Origin: an uncultured Bacilli bacterium
Lineage (GTDB): Bacteria; Bacillota_I; Bacilli_A; RF39; UBA660
NCBI GenBank assembly: GCA_947626095.1
Contig: CANQQV010000003.1
Span: 1-64,000 of the forward strand
Direction: 5' to 3'
Length of the DNA stretch: 64,000 bases
Both the position numbers and the translations under genes were made by a program. Of this stretch, positions 33,421 through 42,386 are shown one piece after another; the first letter of the stretch is position 1, and each line of letters opens with the position of its first letter. The notes beneath the pieces were generated by a model. The model ran no database searches and had not been told where the DNA came from. It worked only from the letters and a program-made list of their open reading frames with translations.

Positions 33421-33924
33421 TTAAATAACTGAGATATAATTTAAATTAAACATTAATTCTAAGTCTAAAGCTTCATAAACTTTTTCTTTTTGCACTGGGT
33501 AATAAATACGGACTTTAATTTTTTTCTTTTCGCCCGCTTTGAGTAAATCATCTTTTTGAATAATTTTATCATCTAAATAAGTTAAAGAATAATCTAAGAT
33601 TTTTTTGTCATTTTTAACATCGAGATTAATCTCCCCAATCTTAGCATCTAAAGTTCCATTATTAACAACATCTAAAGTAAATTCATAAAATTCCGTTTCT
33701 TTATCAAATTGAACTTGTAAAGAAATTGCATTATCATTTAAAGATATTGTTCCATCCTCACTACCTTTTGTTACTTCTAAATTAGTAAAATTAATATTCC
33801 ACATATATGATGAATCAAACTTTTGCTCTCTAATCGTATGAATAAAATTAATTGTTAAAAGACTAAAAATAAAAATAACAGTTAAAATAATCATACCTTC
33901 TAAAATATGGATTTGTTTTTTCAT
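33421..33924 (-). CDS. Membrane-anchored surface protein with TasA/camelysin-like beta domain
   Basis: About 167 residues. An N-terminal hydrophobic helix (about 9-32, GMIILTVIFIFSLLTI) is followed by a beta-rich domain of about 130 residues, including VVNNGTLDAKIGEINLDV and AGEKKKIKVRIYYP. That arrangement resembles the Ig-like fold of SipW-dependent TasA/CalY proteins, but the match is loose. A promoter TTGTAT-16-TATAAT lies upstream. It sits between the NPTTS protein and the sortase and probably belongs to the same surface structure. Confidence 0.6.
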   Translation of the reverse strand: MKKQIHILEGMIILTVIFIFSLLTINFIHTIREQKFDSSYMWNINFTNLEVTKGSEDGTISLNDNAISLQVQFDKETEFYEFTLDVVNNGTLDAKIGEINLDVKNDKKILDYSLTYLDDKIIQKDDLLKAGEKKKIKVRIYYPVQKEKVYEALDLELMFNLNYISVI

Positions 33925-33990
33925 ATCAATCACTCTTGGTTAACTATTATACTAAAAATATTAAAATATACAAAGTTATTTTTTACCAAG

Positions 33991-34018
33991 AAAAAAAGAT
34001 TTTATTCAAATCTTTTAA
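33991..34018 (-). terminator. Terminator after the NPTTS surface protein gene
   Basis: AAAGATTT / AAATCTTT stem with a short loop followed by T5-7 on the minus strand. It overlaps the stop. Confidence 0.65.
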
Positions 34019-34766
34019 TTCTTAATCTTAAACTAATAATTAATAAACCTGATAATATTACAAGAAGAATTACTGCTGGCATCAATTTATCAGATGTTGT
34101 TGGATTCTTCTTATCCTCTCCTGGATCTTGTGATGTCGTTGGTTTTTCAGGTTCTGTAGGAGTTTCTGGAGTAACTGGTTCACTTGGAGTAACTGGTTCT
34201 TCTGGTTTAGTAGGTTCCACTGGTGTTACAGATTCTGATACATCATTTGCTATATTATTAAAAGTTAAAACACCATCTTTCGTAATAACCCCAGATATTA
34301 CCTTTTTATTTTCAGCACCAATATATGTTTTATAACCATCAACTTCCTCTTGCGTAATTGTATAACTAGCATTCACTGGAACATCTGTAAATTTCACTGT
34401 TTCATTACTATTTAATGTCAATGTAGTCTCCCCATTAGCACTAAAAACCTGATAACTACTTGTTCCATCTGCTTTTATATATTTATGTGCTCCACTCATT
34501 TTATCTATTTTAATTGTATAAGTATAAGTATTTTTTTTCTTATCACTTTGTTTATTAGAAAGAGTTAAATTTGTATAAGAAATAGGCTCTTCTTCCATGT
34601 AAGTTTCAATTTCTATATCATCAACATTTAAGCCATTAGAAACAGTACCATCATCAATCATCTGTAAATACTCAACACTCTCTAAACTTCTATTCATATA
34701 GAAATCAGCTACTACAAGTGTTATAGTGAGTAAAATAACAATTGCATAAACGAGTTTTCTATCCAT
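34002..34766 (-). CDS. Sortase-anchored surface protein (NPTTS signal, CnaB-like domain)
   Basis: About 254 residues. It has an N-terminal export helix, a middle region resembling a Cna-B type domain (TLNSNETVKFTDVPVNASYT, YTITQEEVDGYKTYIG, GVLTFNNIAN), and a Pro/Thr/Glu-rich stalk of EPVTPSEPVTPE-type repeats. The C-terminal sorting signal is NPTTSDK, a hydrophobic helix and a basic tail. NPxTx signals are used by class B sortases, matching the nearby sortase. GTG 34775 is an alternative start. The promoter TTGCTA-17-TATAAT lies at 34793-34821. Confidence 0.8.
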   Translation of the reverse strand: MDRKLVYAIVILLTITLVVADFYMNRSLESVEYLQMIDDGTVSNGLNVDDIEIETYMEEEPISYTNLTLSNKQSDKKKNTYTYTIKIDKMSGAHKYIKADGTSSYQVFSANGETTLTLNSNETVKFTDVPVNASYTITQEEVDGYKTYIGAENKKVISGVITKDGVLTFNNIANDVSESVTPVEPTKPEEPVTPSEPVTPETPTEPEKPTTSQDPGEDKKNPTTSDKLMPAVILLVILSGLLIISLRLRIKRFE

Positions 34767-34792
34767 AGCTTTCACTACTTTCTACTATATAT

Positions 34793-34821
34793 ATTATATA
34801 ATCTTTATAAATTAATAGCAA
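34793..34821 (-). promoter_or_regulatory. Promoter of the NPTTS surface protein gene
   Basis: TTGCTA (34816-34821), 17-bp spacer, TATAAT (34793-34798). Confidence 0.6.
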
Positions 34822-34859
34822 TCTTATTTTTAGTATCGACCATATTTACTTTACTATAC

Positions 34860-34886
34860 AAAAAAAGAATATACAATGTATATTCT
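34860..34886 (-). terminator. Terminator of the MacB-like ABC gene
   Basis: AGAATATAC / GTATATTCT stem (9 bp) with a 3-base loop and T7 on the minus strand. It overlaps the stop region. Confidence 0.8.
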
Positions 34887-37437
34887 ATTCTGTTCTTAAA
34901 GCTACAACTGGATCTTTCTTAGAAGCAATCTTCGCTGGTATAAAGCCGGCTAATACTGTAAGTAACACACTTATAATAATTAAGATAATTGCTCCATCAA
35001 CTGGTAACTTAGCAATATTACTAATATTTACAATATTCTTAATAATAATATTAATTGGAATATTAAGTAAAACAGTTACTACAATACCTAAAACACCAGC
35101 TGTTAAACCTTCAATTAACGTCTCAGCATTAAATACTCTCGAAACATCTTTCTTAGAAGCACCTATTGCTCTTAAAATACCTATTTCTTTAGTTCTTTCA
35201 ATAACTGAAATATATGTAATAATCGCAATCATTATTGAAGATACAACTAAACTAATTGCTACAAAGGCGATTAAAACACTACTAATAACATTAACAATAG
35301 TTGACACTGAACTCATCATAACTCCAACTAAATCAGTATAAGTTAATTGATCTTCTTCCTTTTTACCTTCATTATATTCATCAATTATCTTAACTATTTC
35401 TTCTTTAGCATCAAAATCTTTAGGATAAATAGATATCGTATCAGGATCATCTAAATCAGCAATCCCTAACTTAGTTAAATTCTCTTCATAACTTGAAGTC
35501 ATATTTTCTGTTATATTTTTAATATATTCCATTTGTTCAGCTTCAGATAGTTTTTGGAATGCTGCATATTGTTCTTTAGTAAATGAAGTTGGATCAAATT
35601 TATTATTCGTTGTAAATTCTTGACCTGTAAAGATATTTATCTCGGGATTTTCTAATTGCTCTTTAGTTATTTTTTCTTCATTAATCGTCTTAATTAAGTG
35701 TTCCATTAGTTCATGTGTATAACCAACCATACCAGGAGTTCCACTGCCTGTAATTGCTTCTTCATTTGGTTTAATAATACCTACTATTTTTATTTCTTCA
35801 GCATCTTTTAATTTTTTCTTCATGTAGTCCTCATCTGAAGAACGATCAACCCATAAGCTACCTACTTTTTCATAGTAATCAGTATTTAATAATAGTTTAA
35901 AAGAGGTATTAAGTAATTCTTCTGTTGTATATGAATGTTCATCAAACTTAACTTTTTTACCTGTTGTCATATTCGTAAATTGTTCTTTTAAGTCATCTTG
36001 TTCTAATAGACCTAAACTATATAATGTATAATCAGATATTTCATTATTATCATTTACTTGTAATACAACTTCATTATATTTTTCTGGCCAACGACCATCA
36101 ACTAAATCATATTGTTGTTTTAACAAATCTTCATTATCAATTAATTCATAGAACACATCATATGAAGACATATAAGTACTATAAACACTAGACATTCCTG
36201 ATGTTCCCATACCTAAAGTATCAAAAACTGTTGTTGGATTGATTTGAACTACTCGATCTGGATCATTTTTATATAAATTCATTGTTACATTATATGAATA
36301 TCTAATTGATGTAACATAATCATTGATATTAGTCTTATCACTTTCTAAATACTCTTTAAAAGCCTTTAAATCATTTCTATCTACTTCTTGTGATAATGTT
36401 GTAAATAAATCACCCATTATATTTAGGGAATGTATTTTATCATCATCATAAGCTTTACGTTCTTGATTACCAGACATATTAATAATTAATGATGACATAT
36501 CCACTGATTCTTTTTCTATCGTTAACGGATAAGAACTTAAAGTTTCTTCTTCCGTTTTATTTATATATTCTTGAATACCATGTGATAACGATAAAATTAA
36601 AGCAATTCCTATAATACCTATTGAACCAGCAAATGCTGTTAAAATTGTACGTCCTTTTTTTGTCATTAAGTTATTCAAACTTAAAGATAAAGCTGTTAAG
36701 AAACTCATTTGCGTCTTTTTACTTTTATTAGTTTTTTCAATTAGTACTTCATCTTTACCATCAAATGGATTAGAATCATCAATAATCTCTCCATCTAATA
36801 ACTTAACAATTCTAGTTGAATAATTAACTGCTAATTCTGGATTATGAGTTACCATAATAACTAATTTATCTTTAGCTATTTCTTTAAGTAAATCTAAAAC
36901 TTGTAAACTTGTCTCAGAATCTAATGCTCCTGTTGGTTCATCAGCCAATAAAATATCTGGATCATTAACTAAGGCACGAGCAATAGCAATTCTCTGCATT
37001 TGACCACCACTCATTTGATTAGGTCTTTTATGCATTTGCTTTTCCAAACCGACTTTTTTCAAAACCGCAATACTTCTTTTTCTTCTTTCTTCTTTACCTA
37101 TACCTGATAAAGTTAAAGCTAATTCAACGTTTTGTAAAGCCGTTTGATGTGGTATTAAATTATAACTTTGAAAAACAAAGCCAACACGATGATTACGATA
37201 AGTATCCCAATCACGATCAGTAAAGTCTTTAGTTGAAACATCATTAATGATTAAATCTCCACTAGTATACTCATCTAAACCACCAACAATATTAAGTAAA
37301 GTTGTTTTACCACTACCACTTTGACCTAAAATAGAAACAAATTCACTACGACGAAATTTAATATCTATTTTATTTAAAGCTTTCTGATTAGTACCAGCTA
37401 CTTCATAAACTTTCGTAATCTTTTTTAATTCTAACAT
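34885..37437 (-). CDS. MacB-like ABC exporter, fused ATPase-permease
   Basis: About 850 residues. The N-terminal ATPase (residues 1-235) has Walker A GQSGSGKTT, signature MSGGQMQR, Walker B DEPTGALDS and H-loop THNPE. An FtsX-type permease follows: one helix near residue 275, a large extracellular domain of about 430 residues, then three helices with RTKEIGILRAIGASKKDVSR coupling loops. The plan is that of MacB, but without a MacA partner in view. AAGAAAGAG precedes ATG 37437, so the upstream codon at 37461 is not used. Probable cargo is peptides, lipids or lipoproteins. Confidence 0.9.
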   Translation of the reverse strand: MLELKKITKVYEVAGTNQKALNKIDIKFRRSEFVSILGQSGSGKTTLLNIVGGLDEYTSGDLIINDVSTKDFTDRDWDTYRNHRVGFVFQSYNLIPHQTALQNVELALTLSGIGKEERRKRSIAVLKKVGLEKQMHKRPNQMSGGQMQRIAIARALVNDPDILLADEPTGALDSETSLQVLDLLKEIAKDKLVIMVTHNPELAVNYSTRIVKLLDGEIIDDSNPFDGKDEVLIEKTNKSKKTQMSFLTALSLSLNNLMTKKGRTILTAFAGSIGIIGIALILSLSHGIQEYINKTEEETLSSYPLTIEKESVDMSSLIINMSGNQERKAYDDDKIHSLNIMGDLFTTLSQEVDRNDLKAFKEYLESDKTNINDYVTSIRYSYNVTMNLYKNDPDRVVQINPTTVFDTLGMGTSGMSSVYSTYMSSYDVFYELIDNEDLLKQQYDLVDGRWPEKYNEVVLQVNDNNEISDYTLYSLGLLEQDDLKEQFTNMTTGKKVKFDEHSYTTEELLNTSFKLLLNTDYYEKVGSLWVDRSSDEDYMKKKLKDAEEIKIVGIIKPNEEAITGSGTPGMVGYTHELMEHLIKTINEEKITKEQLENPEINIFTGQEFTTNNKFDPTSFTKEQYAAFQKLSEAEQMEYIKNITENMTSSYEENLTKLGIADLDDPDTISIYPKDFDAKEEIVKIIDEYNEGKKEEDQLTYTDLVGVMMSSVSTIVNVISSVLIAFVAISLVVSSIMIAIITYISVIERTKEIGILRAIGASKKDVSRVFNAETLIEGLTAGVLGIVVTVLLNIPINIIIKNIVNISNIAKLPVDGAIILIIISVLLTVLAGFIPAKIASKKDPVVALRTE

Positions 37438-37488
37438 CGTATCACTCTTTCTTTTAATCAAGTTACTTTATATTATAATATAAAATCT

Positions 37489-38904
37489 TTATTTTTTTAA
37501 CCTTAAATTCGTAAATAAGACAATAATTGGGAATATTTCTAAGCGTCCTAATAACATTCCTATACTTAATGTTATTTTAGATAAGGAACTAAAACTATAA
37601 AAATCACTAATATTAAAGCATAAACCAACGTTAGCAAAGGTTGCAGCTACTGCATTAATCGTTGTCTCTAAATCAAAGCCATCAAAGCTTACAATAAACA
37701 TTATGCCTAAAATAAGAAGAAAATACAAAAACATAAATGTACAAGTATTCTTGATTGTATCTTCATCAACCTTTTTATCTTCATATGTAATCGTATAAAC
37801 ACTATTAGGATGGACTAACTTTAAAAAATCTCTTTTAATCGTCTTAAACACGATAATTAATCTTGTTATCTTAAATCCTCCACACGTTGATCCTGCACAA
37901 GCACTAATTAACATTAAACATATTAAGATAATTCGACTAGTTGTCGGTAAAATATTAATATCGCCAATACTAAATCCCGTACTACTAATAATTGAACTAG
38001 TATGAAAAAAGATCTGGGTAAAAGCTTCAAATAAATTATTAAATAACTGATAACTATTAACTAAAATAATTAATATAGCACTGACAAAAATAATTAAATA
38101 AGTCTTTAATTCTTCACTCTTTAAAGCCGTCTTAATATTTTTCATTAAAATTAAAAAATAAATATTAAAGTTAATTCCAAATAAGAACATAAAAATAGCT
38201 ACAACATACTTATTGAATAAACTATAAGTTGCTAAACTGCTATTTAAAGGGGCAAACCCTCCAGTTCCTGCAGTTGAAAAAGCTACTAATATACTATCAA
38301 ATACGTCTAACCCACCAATCAGTAATAAAACTATTTCTATTACAGTTAAACTTAAATATATAAAATATAAATAAAACAAAGTCTTTTTTAAACTAGGTAC
38401 TAATTTAGCTACACTAGGTCCAGGCATTTCTGCTTTTAAAACATGCATTGATTTATCATTACTCGATAATGGTATAATAGCCATTACAAACGCTAAAACT
38501 CCCATACCACCTAAAAAATGGGTAAAACTACGCCAAAAAAGAATACTCTTATTTAAACTTTCTACATCTCTAAATATCGTTGCTCCCGTTGTCGTAAGAC
38601 CTGATACTGCTTCAAAAAAAGCATTAACAAACGAAACATGATGCGTAATCATAAAAGGTATAGCACTTAAAAGACTAATAATAATCCATGCTAACGCCAC
38701 AATAATAAACCCATCTTTAGCATACAAATTCTTTTTCCCTATTTTTATACTATTTAACACTAATCCTAAGACTAAACTTATAAATAAAGGAACTATAAAC
38801 CCTATAATAGATTCATGATAACTAATAGCTGTTATTATCGGTACAACTAAAATAAGAGAAAAACCAATTAAAACTTTACCAATATACTTTAAAATATTCT
38901 TCAT
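37489..38904 (-). CDS. trkH: TrkH/KtrB-family potassium uptake channel
   Basis: 471 residues, about ten membrane helices in four M1-P-M2 repeats. Four selectivity-filter loops are visible: TTTGATIF, STAGTGGFAP, SSTGFS and TFANVGLC. Together with the adjacent RCK protein it imports K+ (or K+/Na+). GGAG lies 6 bases before the ATG. It follows trkA by 3 bases, so the two make one operon. Confidence 0.93.
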   Translation of the reverse strand: MKNILKYIGKVLIGFSLILVVPIITAISYHESIIGFIVPLFISLVLGLVLNSIKIGKKNLYAKDGFIIVALAWIIISLLSAIPFMITHHVSFVNAFFEAVSGLTTTGATIFRDVESLNKSILFWRSFTHFLGGMGVLAFVMAIIPLSSNDKSMHVLKAEMPGPSVAKLVPSLKKTLFYLYFIYLSLTVIEIVLLLIGGLDVFDSILVAFSTAGTGGFAPLNSSLATYSLFNKYVVAIFMFLFGINFNIYFLILMKNIKTALKSEELKTYLIIFVSAILIILVNSYQLFNNLFEAFTQIFFHTSSIISSTGFSIGDINILPTTSRIILICLMLISACAGSTCGGFKITRLIIVFKTIKRDFLKLVHPNSVYTITYEDKKVDEDTIKNTCTFMFLYFLLILGIMFIVSFDGFDLETTINAVAATFANVGLCFNISDFYSFSSLSKITLSIGMLLGRLEIFPIIVLFTNLRLKK

Positions 38905-38907
38905 AAG

Positions 38908-40263
38908 CTACTCCAAAATATCATTGATATCATCAACAATCGTCTCATCGCTAACAATAACTATTATCGTATCATTAAGTCTTATTTCATCATTACCATT
39001 CGGAAATATTATATTTTTACCACGTAAAATAGCTGCAATTAAAACCCCATCTTTTAATTTCAAATCTTTTAATTTACTATTTGGTCTCGTAAAATCACCT
39101 TTAATTTTATATTCTAAGATATCAAAATTATCATCTTCTAATTTATATATTGACTCTGAACTACTCTGCTCACTGTTTTGCATCGCTTTTATATATCTTA
39201 TTATTTGATTAGAAGCTATTTTATGTGGTGTAATAACAGTACTTATTTTAGCTTGTTCTACAACGCCATCTAAATCGATATGATTAACTTTTGTAATAAT
39301 CTTTGGAATATTAAGACGTGAAGCAAACATTGAATAAACGATATTTTCTTCATCGATACTATTTAACGAAATAAAAGCATCACATTTTTCTATGCCCTCT
39401 TCATATAATAAATTTTGATCAGATACATCACCATTAATTATTAAAGCCTTTGGTAATACTTCACTTAAAAATTCACAACGTTCAGGATCTATTTCAATCA
39501 ACTTAACATCTATACCCATTTCATTAAGTAAACGCGCCAAATAAATAGCTGTATTAGATCCACCACTAATCATTACTTTCTTCGTCTTAGAAGCAATTAA
39601 ATTAGCATATTTTAAGAATTCATTAATATCTTTTGGTGTCCCTGTAATATGTAATTTATCACCTTCTAATATTTTCGTATTACCTTTTGGAATAATTAAC
39701 TTATCATCTCGTTTAATCGCACAAACTATAATATTAAAATTAAGTTTCTGTGCCAGATTATGAATTGTTTGTCCCGCTAAAATACTCTTTTCTTTAACAA
39801 TTAAAGAAATCATTTCAATACGTCCCTTAAAGAACGTTGTTACATCTAAAGCACTAGGAATACTTAAAATACGGGCAATATACTCTGCTGTCATTCTCTC
39901 TGGATTAATTGACATTGAAAGACCTAATTCATCTTTTAAAATATTTATTGAACTAGCATATTCTGGTGTACGAATACGTGCAATTGTCCTTTTAGCGCCT
40001 AACTTCTTACCTAAAAGTGAACACATAACATTCTGTTCATCTTTTTCCATTACACTAATTAAAATATCACATTCAGCTACTCTAGCTTCTTCTAAGACAT
40101 TCGAGTCTAAACCATTACCAATTATATAATTAACATCTTCATTATTAATAATATCTTGCGTTTTTATAAAATTCTTATCAATTAAAGTAACTTCGTTTTC
40201 TTTAACTAAATTTTTGGCTAAATACTCACCTAATTTACCTATACCTACGATTATTATTTTCAT
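38908..40263 (-). CDS. trkA: TrkA/KtrA-type potassium uptake regulator
   Basis: About 451 residues with two RCK units in tandem. Each unit is a Rossmann NAD(H)/nucleotide-binding domain (IIIVGIGKLGEYLAK at the start; VMISGGSNTAIYLARLL near residue 230) followed by a TrkA_C domain. This is the long TrkA form that gates TrkH. Two adjacent ATGs (40263 and 40266) follow AGGTG; 40263 has the better spacing. The promoter has an extended -10 at 40280-40285. Confidence 0.92.
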   Translation of the reverse strand: MKIIIVGIGKLGEYLAKNLVKENEVTLIDKNFIKTQDIINNEDVNYIIGNGLDSNVLEEARVAECDILISVMEKDEQNVMCSLLGKKLGAKRTIARIRTPEYASSINILKDELGLSMSINPERMTAEYIARILSIPSALDVTTFFKGRIEMISLIVKEKSILAGQTIHNLAQKLNFNIIVCAIKRDDKLIIPKGNTKILEGDKLHITGTPKDINEFLKYANLIASKTKKVMISGGSNTAIYLARLLNEMGIDVKLIEIDPERCEFLSEVLPKALIINGDVSDQNLLYEEGIEKCDAFISLNSIDEENIVYSMFASRLNIPKIITKVNHIDLDGVVEQAKISTVITPHKIASNQIIRYIKAMQNSEQSSSESIYKLEDDNFDILEYKIKGDFTRPNSKLKDLKLKDGVLIAAILRGKNIIFPNGNDEIRLNDTIIVIVSDETIVDDINDILE

Positions 40264-40279
40264 CATAATCACCTAATCA

Positions 40280-40288
40280 ATTATATCA
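40280..40288 (-). promoter_or_regulatory. Extended -10 promoter of trkA-trkH
   Basis: TGATATAAT on the minus strand. It is divergent from the map promoter in the same 85-bp interval. Confidence 0.55.
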
Positions 40289-40324
40289 TCTTTTATCTTT
40301 TTAAACACCATATTTACATTAATA

Positions 40325-40333
40325 TGCTATAAT
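40325..40333 (+). promoter_or_regulatory. Extended -10 promoter of map
   Basis: TGCTATAAT (-10 at 40328-40333), 25 bases before the map start. GGGGATG serves as ribosome site. Confidence 0.6.
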
Positions 40334-40357
40334 AAATAAGGAATTGGGGATGTCATA

Positions 40358-41140
40358 ATGATTGTTACAAGAACAGAAGACGAAATAAATAAATTAAGAG
40401 AAGCTGGTAGAATTGTCGGTTTAACTCATAAATACTTACAACAATTTATCAAACCTGGTATTAGTACCAAAGAATTAGATAGACTTGCTAAAGCTTTTAT
40501 CGAAAGTAAAGGTTGTACTTGCTCATTTGAAGGCCTATATGGTTTTCCTGGTAGTATTTGTATCAGCATTAATAACGAAGTCGTTCATGGTATTCCATCT
40601 CATCGTAAATTAAAAGAAGGCGATATTGTTAAATTAGATATCGGTGCTTGTTACCAAGGATATCATGGTGACTCAGCTTGGAGTTATATAGTTGGTAAAC
40701 CAAGAAGCAAAAAAGATGAAGATTTACTAAAATGGACTGAAGAATCACTAATGAATGGTTTAAAAGCTATTCATGACGGTTGTACCACTGGTGATATTGG
40801 CCATGCTGTTTTTAAAACTGCTCGTAAATATAATTTAGGTGTTGTAAGAGAACTAGTTGGTCATGGTGTTGGTGATAAAGTTCATATGGAACCAGATGTT
40901 CCTAACTATGGTACCGAAAAAAAAGGTCCTACTCTTCACACTGGCAATGTCATTGCTGTTGAACCAATGTTAAACTTAGGCACTGCTGATATCTATATGT
41001 TAGATGATAATTGGACTATCTGTACTGATGATGATAAAAATAGTGCTCATTTTGAACACACAGTCTTAGTTACCGATGATGGATACGAAATCTTAACTAG
41101 ACGAGATGTCGAACTAGATCCAGAGGATATCGTCAAATAA
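40358..41140 (+). CDS. map: Methionine aminopeptidase, type I
   Basis: Removes the N-terminal Met from nascent proteins. The 260-residue pita-bread fold keeps the five metal ligands: Asp in KLDIGACYQGYHGD (two Asp), His in ELVGHGVG, Glu in AVEPML and Glu in SAHFEHTV. The substrate-loop His in VVHGIPS is present. It lacks an SH3-like N-terminal extension. It is the only housekeeping gene on the plus strand in the middle of the window and stands alone between divergent trkA and the convergent sigma-factor gene. Confidence 0.97.
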   Translation: MIVTRTEDEINKLREAGRIVGLTHKYLQQFIKPGISTKELDRLAKAFIESKGCTCSFEGLYGFPGSICISINNEVVHGIPSHRKLKEGDIVKLDIGACYQGYHGDSAWSYIVGKPRSKKDEDLLKWTEESLMNGLKAIHDGCTTGDIGHAVFKTARKYNLGVVRELVGHGVGDKVHMEPDVPNYGTEKKGPTLHTGNVIAVEPMLNLGTADIYMLDDNWTICTDDDKNSAHFEHTVLVTDDGYEILTRRDVELDPEDIVK

Positions 41141-41141
41141 A

Positions 41142-41170
41142 AAGATGTAAAATAATTTTTACATTTTTTT
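41142..41170. terminator. Bidirectional terminator between map and the sigma factor gene
   Basis: ATGTAAAA / TTTTACAT stem flanked by A and T runs, lying between two convergent genes. T7 follows it on the plus strand. Confidence 0.75.
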
Positions 41171-42304
41171 CATTTGTTCTAAATCAACTACTTTATAATC
41201 ATTTATAATACTAGCTACTAGTTTTTCTGAAAAACCACTTAACCAAGTATAATATCTATTATTAAAAACAACTGGATATAAAGAACTTTCATTTAATTCT
41301 CTAATAATATCAGTAATATTTTCATTTTTATTTACTTTTTCATTTATCATAACTGCTAATTTATTTAGTATTTCAATAGCTTTAACTAAATCATCATTAG
41401 TCCATTTCATATTAAAATTCATATTAATAAACTCTAACATACTTGAAAATGAAAGTTGGTTCTTGATCAAATTAACTAAATAGATAAATATTTGATTTTG
41501 TAAATTAATATTTACTAATATATCTCTATTACCTTTAACTTCTCCACTCTCATAAAAAGGTCTTAATTTTCTTGCTCTAATTGGATGTCTTAAATGTTTT
41601 ATAGCTCTTGCTTCTATTCCTCTTTCTACTTCTAAAGAAACTCCTAAATCTTTAGCAACTTCTTCTCTTGTTTTAATTCCATCACCATCAAAACCGAAAC
41701 GAAGTTTTAATACTTTTTGCTCTTCTTCTCTTAATTCACCTATAATTGAAGAAACAACTTTTTTTAACATATGATAATCAGTAATTTCCGCAAAATCTTG
41801 TTCATATCCAACTAAATTTTCATCTTCATAATCATCAATCGCTTGATAATCATCCAAAGTCATTGGCATTTCAAAACGAGGATCACTTAAATCATCAACA
41901 ACTACAGATGACTCACTAACCATTTGTTCAATCGAAGAGATTTCCTCATTATCATAATTAACCCAACGAACTCCTAGCATTTCTTTAAAATATCTTTGGA
42001 TATTGTGTTTAATTGAACGAATAGCATAAGCTGAAAATTTAAAACCCTTAGTATAATCATAATTATTTACAGCAATTACTAAACCTTCTATTCCATACAT
42101 TTTAGCTTCATCATATGGTAAAGGAACATTACTAAAATAAGTTTTAAGACACCAATCAACTAACATAATATTCTCTTCAATTATTTGTTCTCTTATTTTT
42201 TCATATTCACGATCAAACTCACTCTTATTTTTAATTTCTTCTAATCTTTTAAATTGTTCACTATAATCAGCTTGAATTAAACTATTTATTACTTCATCTG
42301 CCAT
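41159..42304 (-). CDS. Sigma-70 family factor with a C-terminal extension
   Basis: 381 residues. Region 2 (about 38-110) includes YDEAKMYGIEGLVIAVNNYD and KFSAYAIRSIKHNIQRYF. A very acidic insertion (about 115-185) replaces region 3. Region 4 (about 195-245) has EEEQKVLKLRFGF and a helix-turn-helix around TREEVAKDLGVS. About 130 further residues form an unknown helical domain not seen in ordinary sigma factors. AAAGGGGG precedes the ATG. It does not look like the primary sigma; it may serve sporulation-like or envelope genes. Monocistronic. Confidence 0.8.
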   Translation of the reverse strand: MADEVINSLIQADYSEQFKRLEEIKNKSEFDREYEKIREQIIEENIMLVDWCLKTYFSNVPLPYDEAKMYGIEGLVIAVNNYDYTKGFKFSAYAIRSIKHNIQRYFKEMLGVRWVNYDNEEISSIEQMVSESSVVVDDLSDPRFEMPMTLDDYQAIDDYEDENLVGYEQDFAEITDYHMLKKVVSSIIGELREEEQKVLKLRFGFDGDGIKTREEVAKDLGVSLEVERGIEARAIKHLRHPIRARKLRPFYESGEVKGNRDILVNINLQNQIFIYLVNLIKNQLSFSSMLEFINMNFNMKWTNDDLVKAIEILNKLAVMINEKVNKNENITDIIRELNESSLYPVVFNNRYYTWLSGFSEKLVASIINDYKVVDLEQMKKM

Positions 42305-42348
42305 GTGAATCCCCCTTTCTTATACAACATCATCATATCATTGATTTC

Positions 42349-42386
42349 AAAAATAGACAAATATTACTATTAATATTTGTCTATTT
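42349..42386 (-). terminator. Strong terminator of the mraZ-rsmH-ftsL-PBP operon
   Basis: AAATAGACAAATATTA pairs with TAATATTTGTCTATTT (16 bp, 4-base loop), followed by T on the minus strand. It includes the PBP stop codon. Confidence 0.9.
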
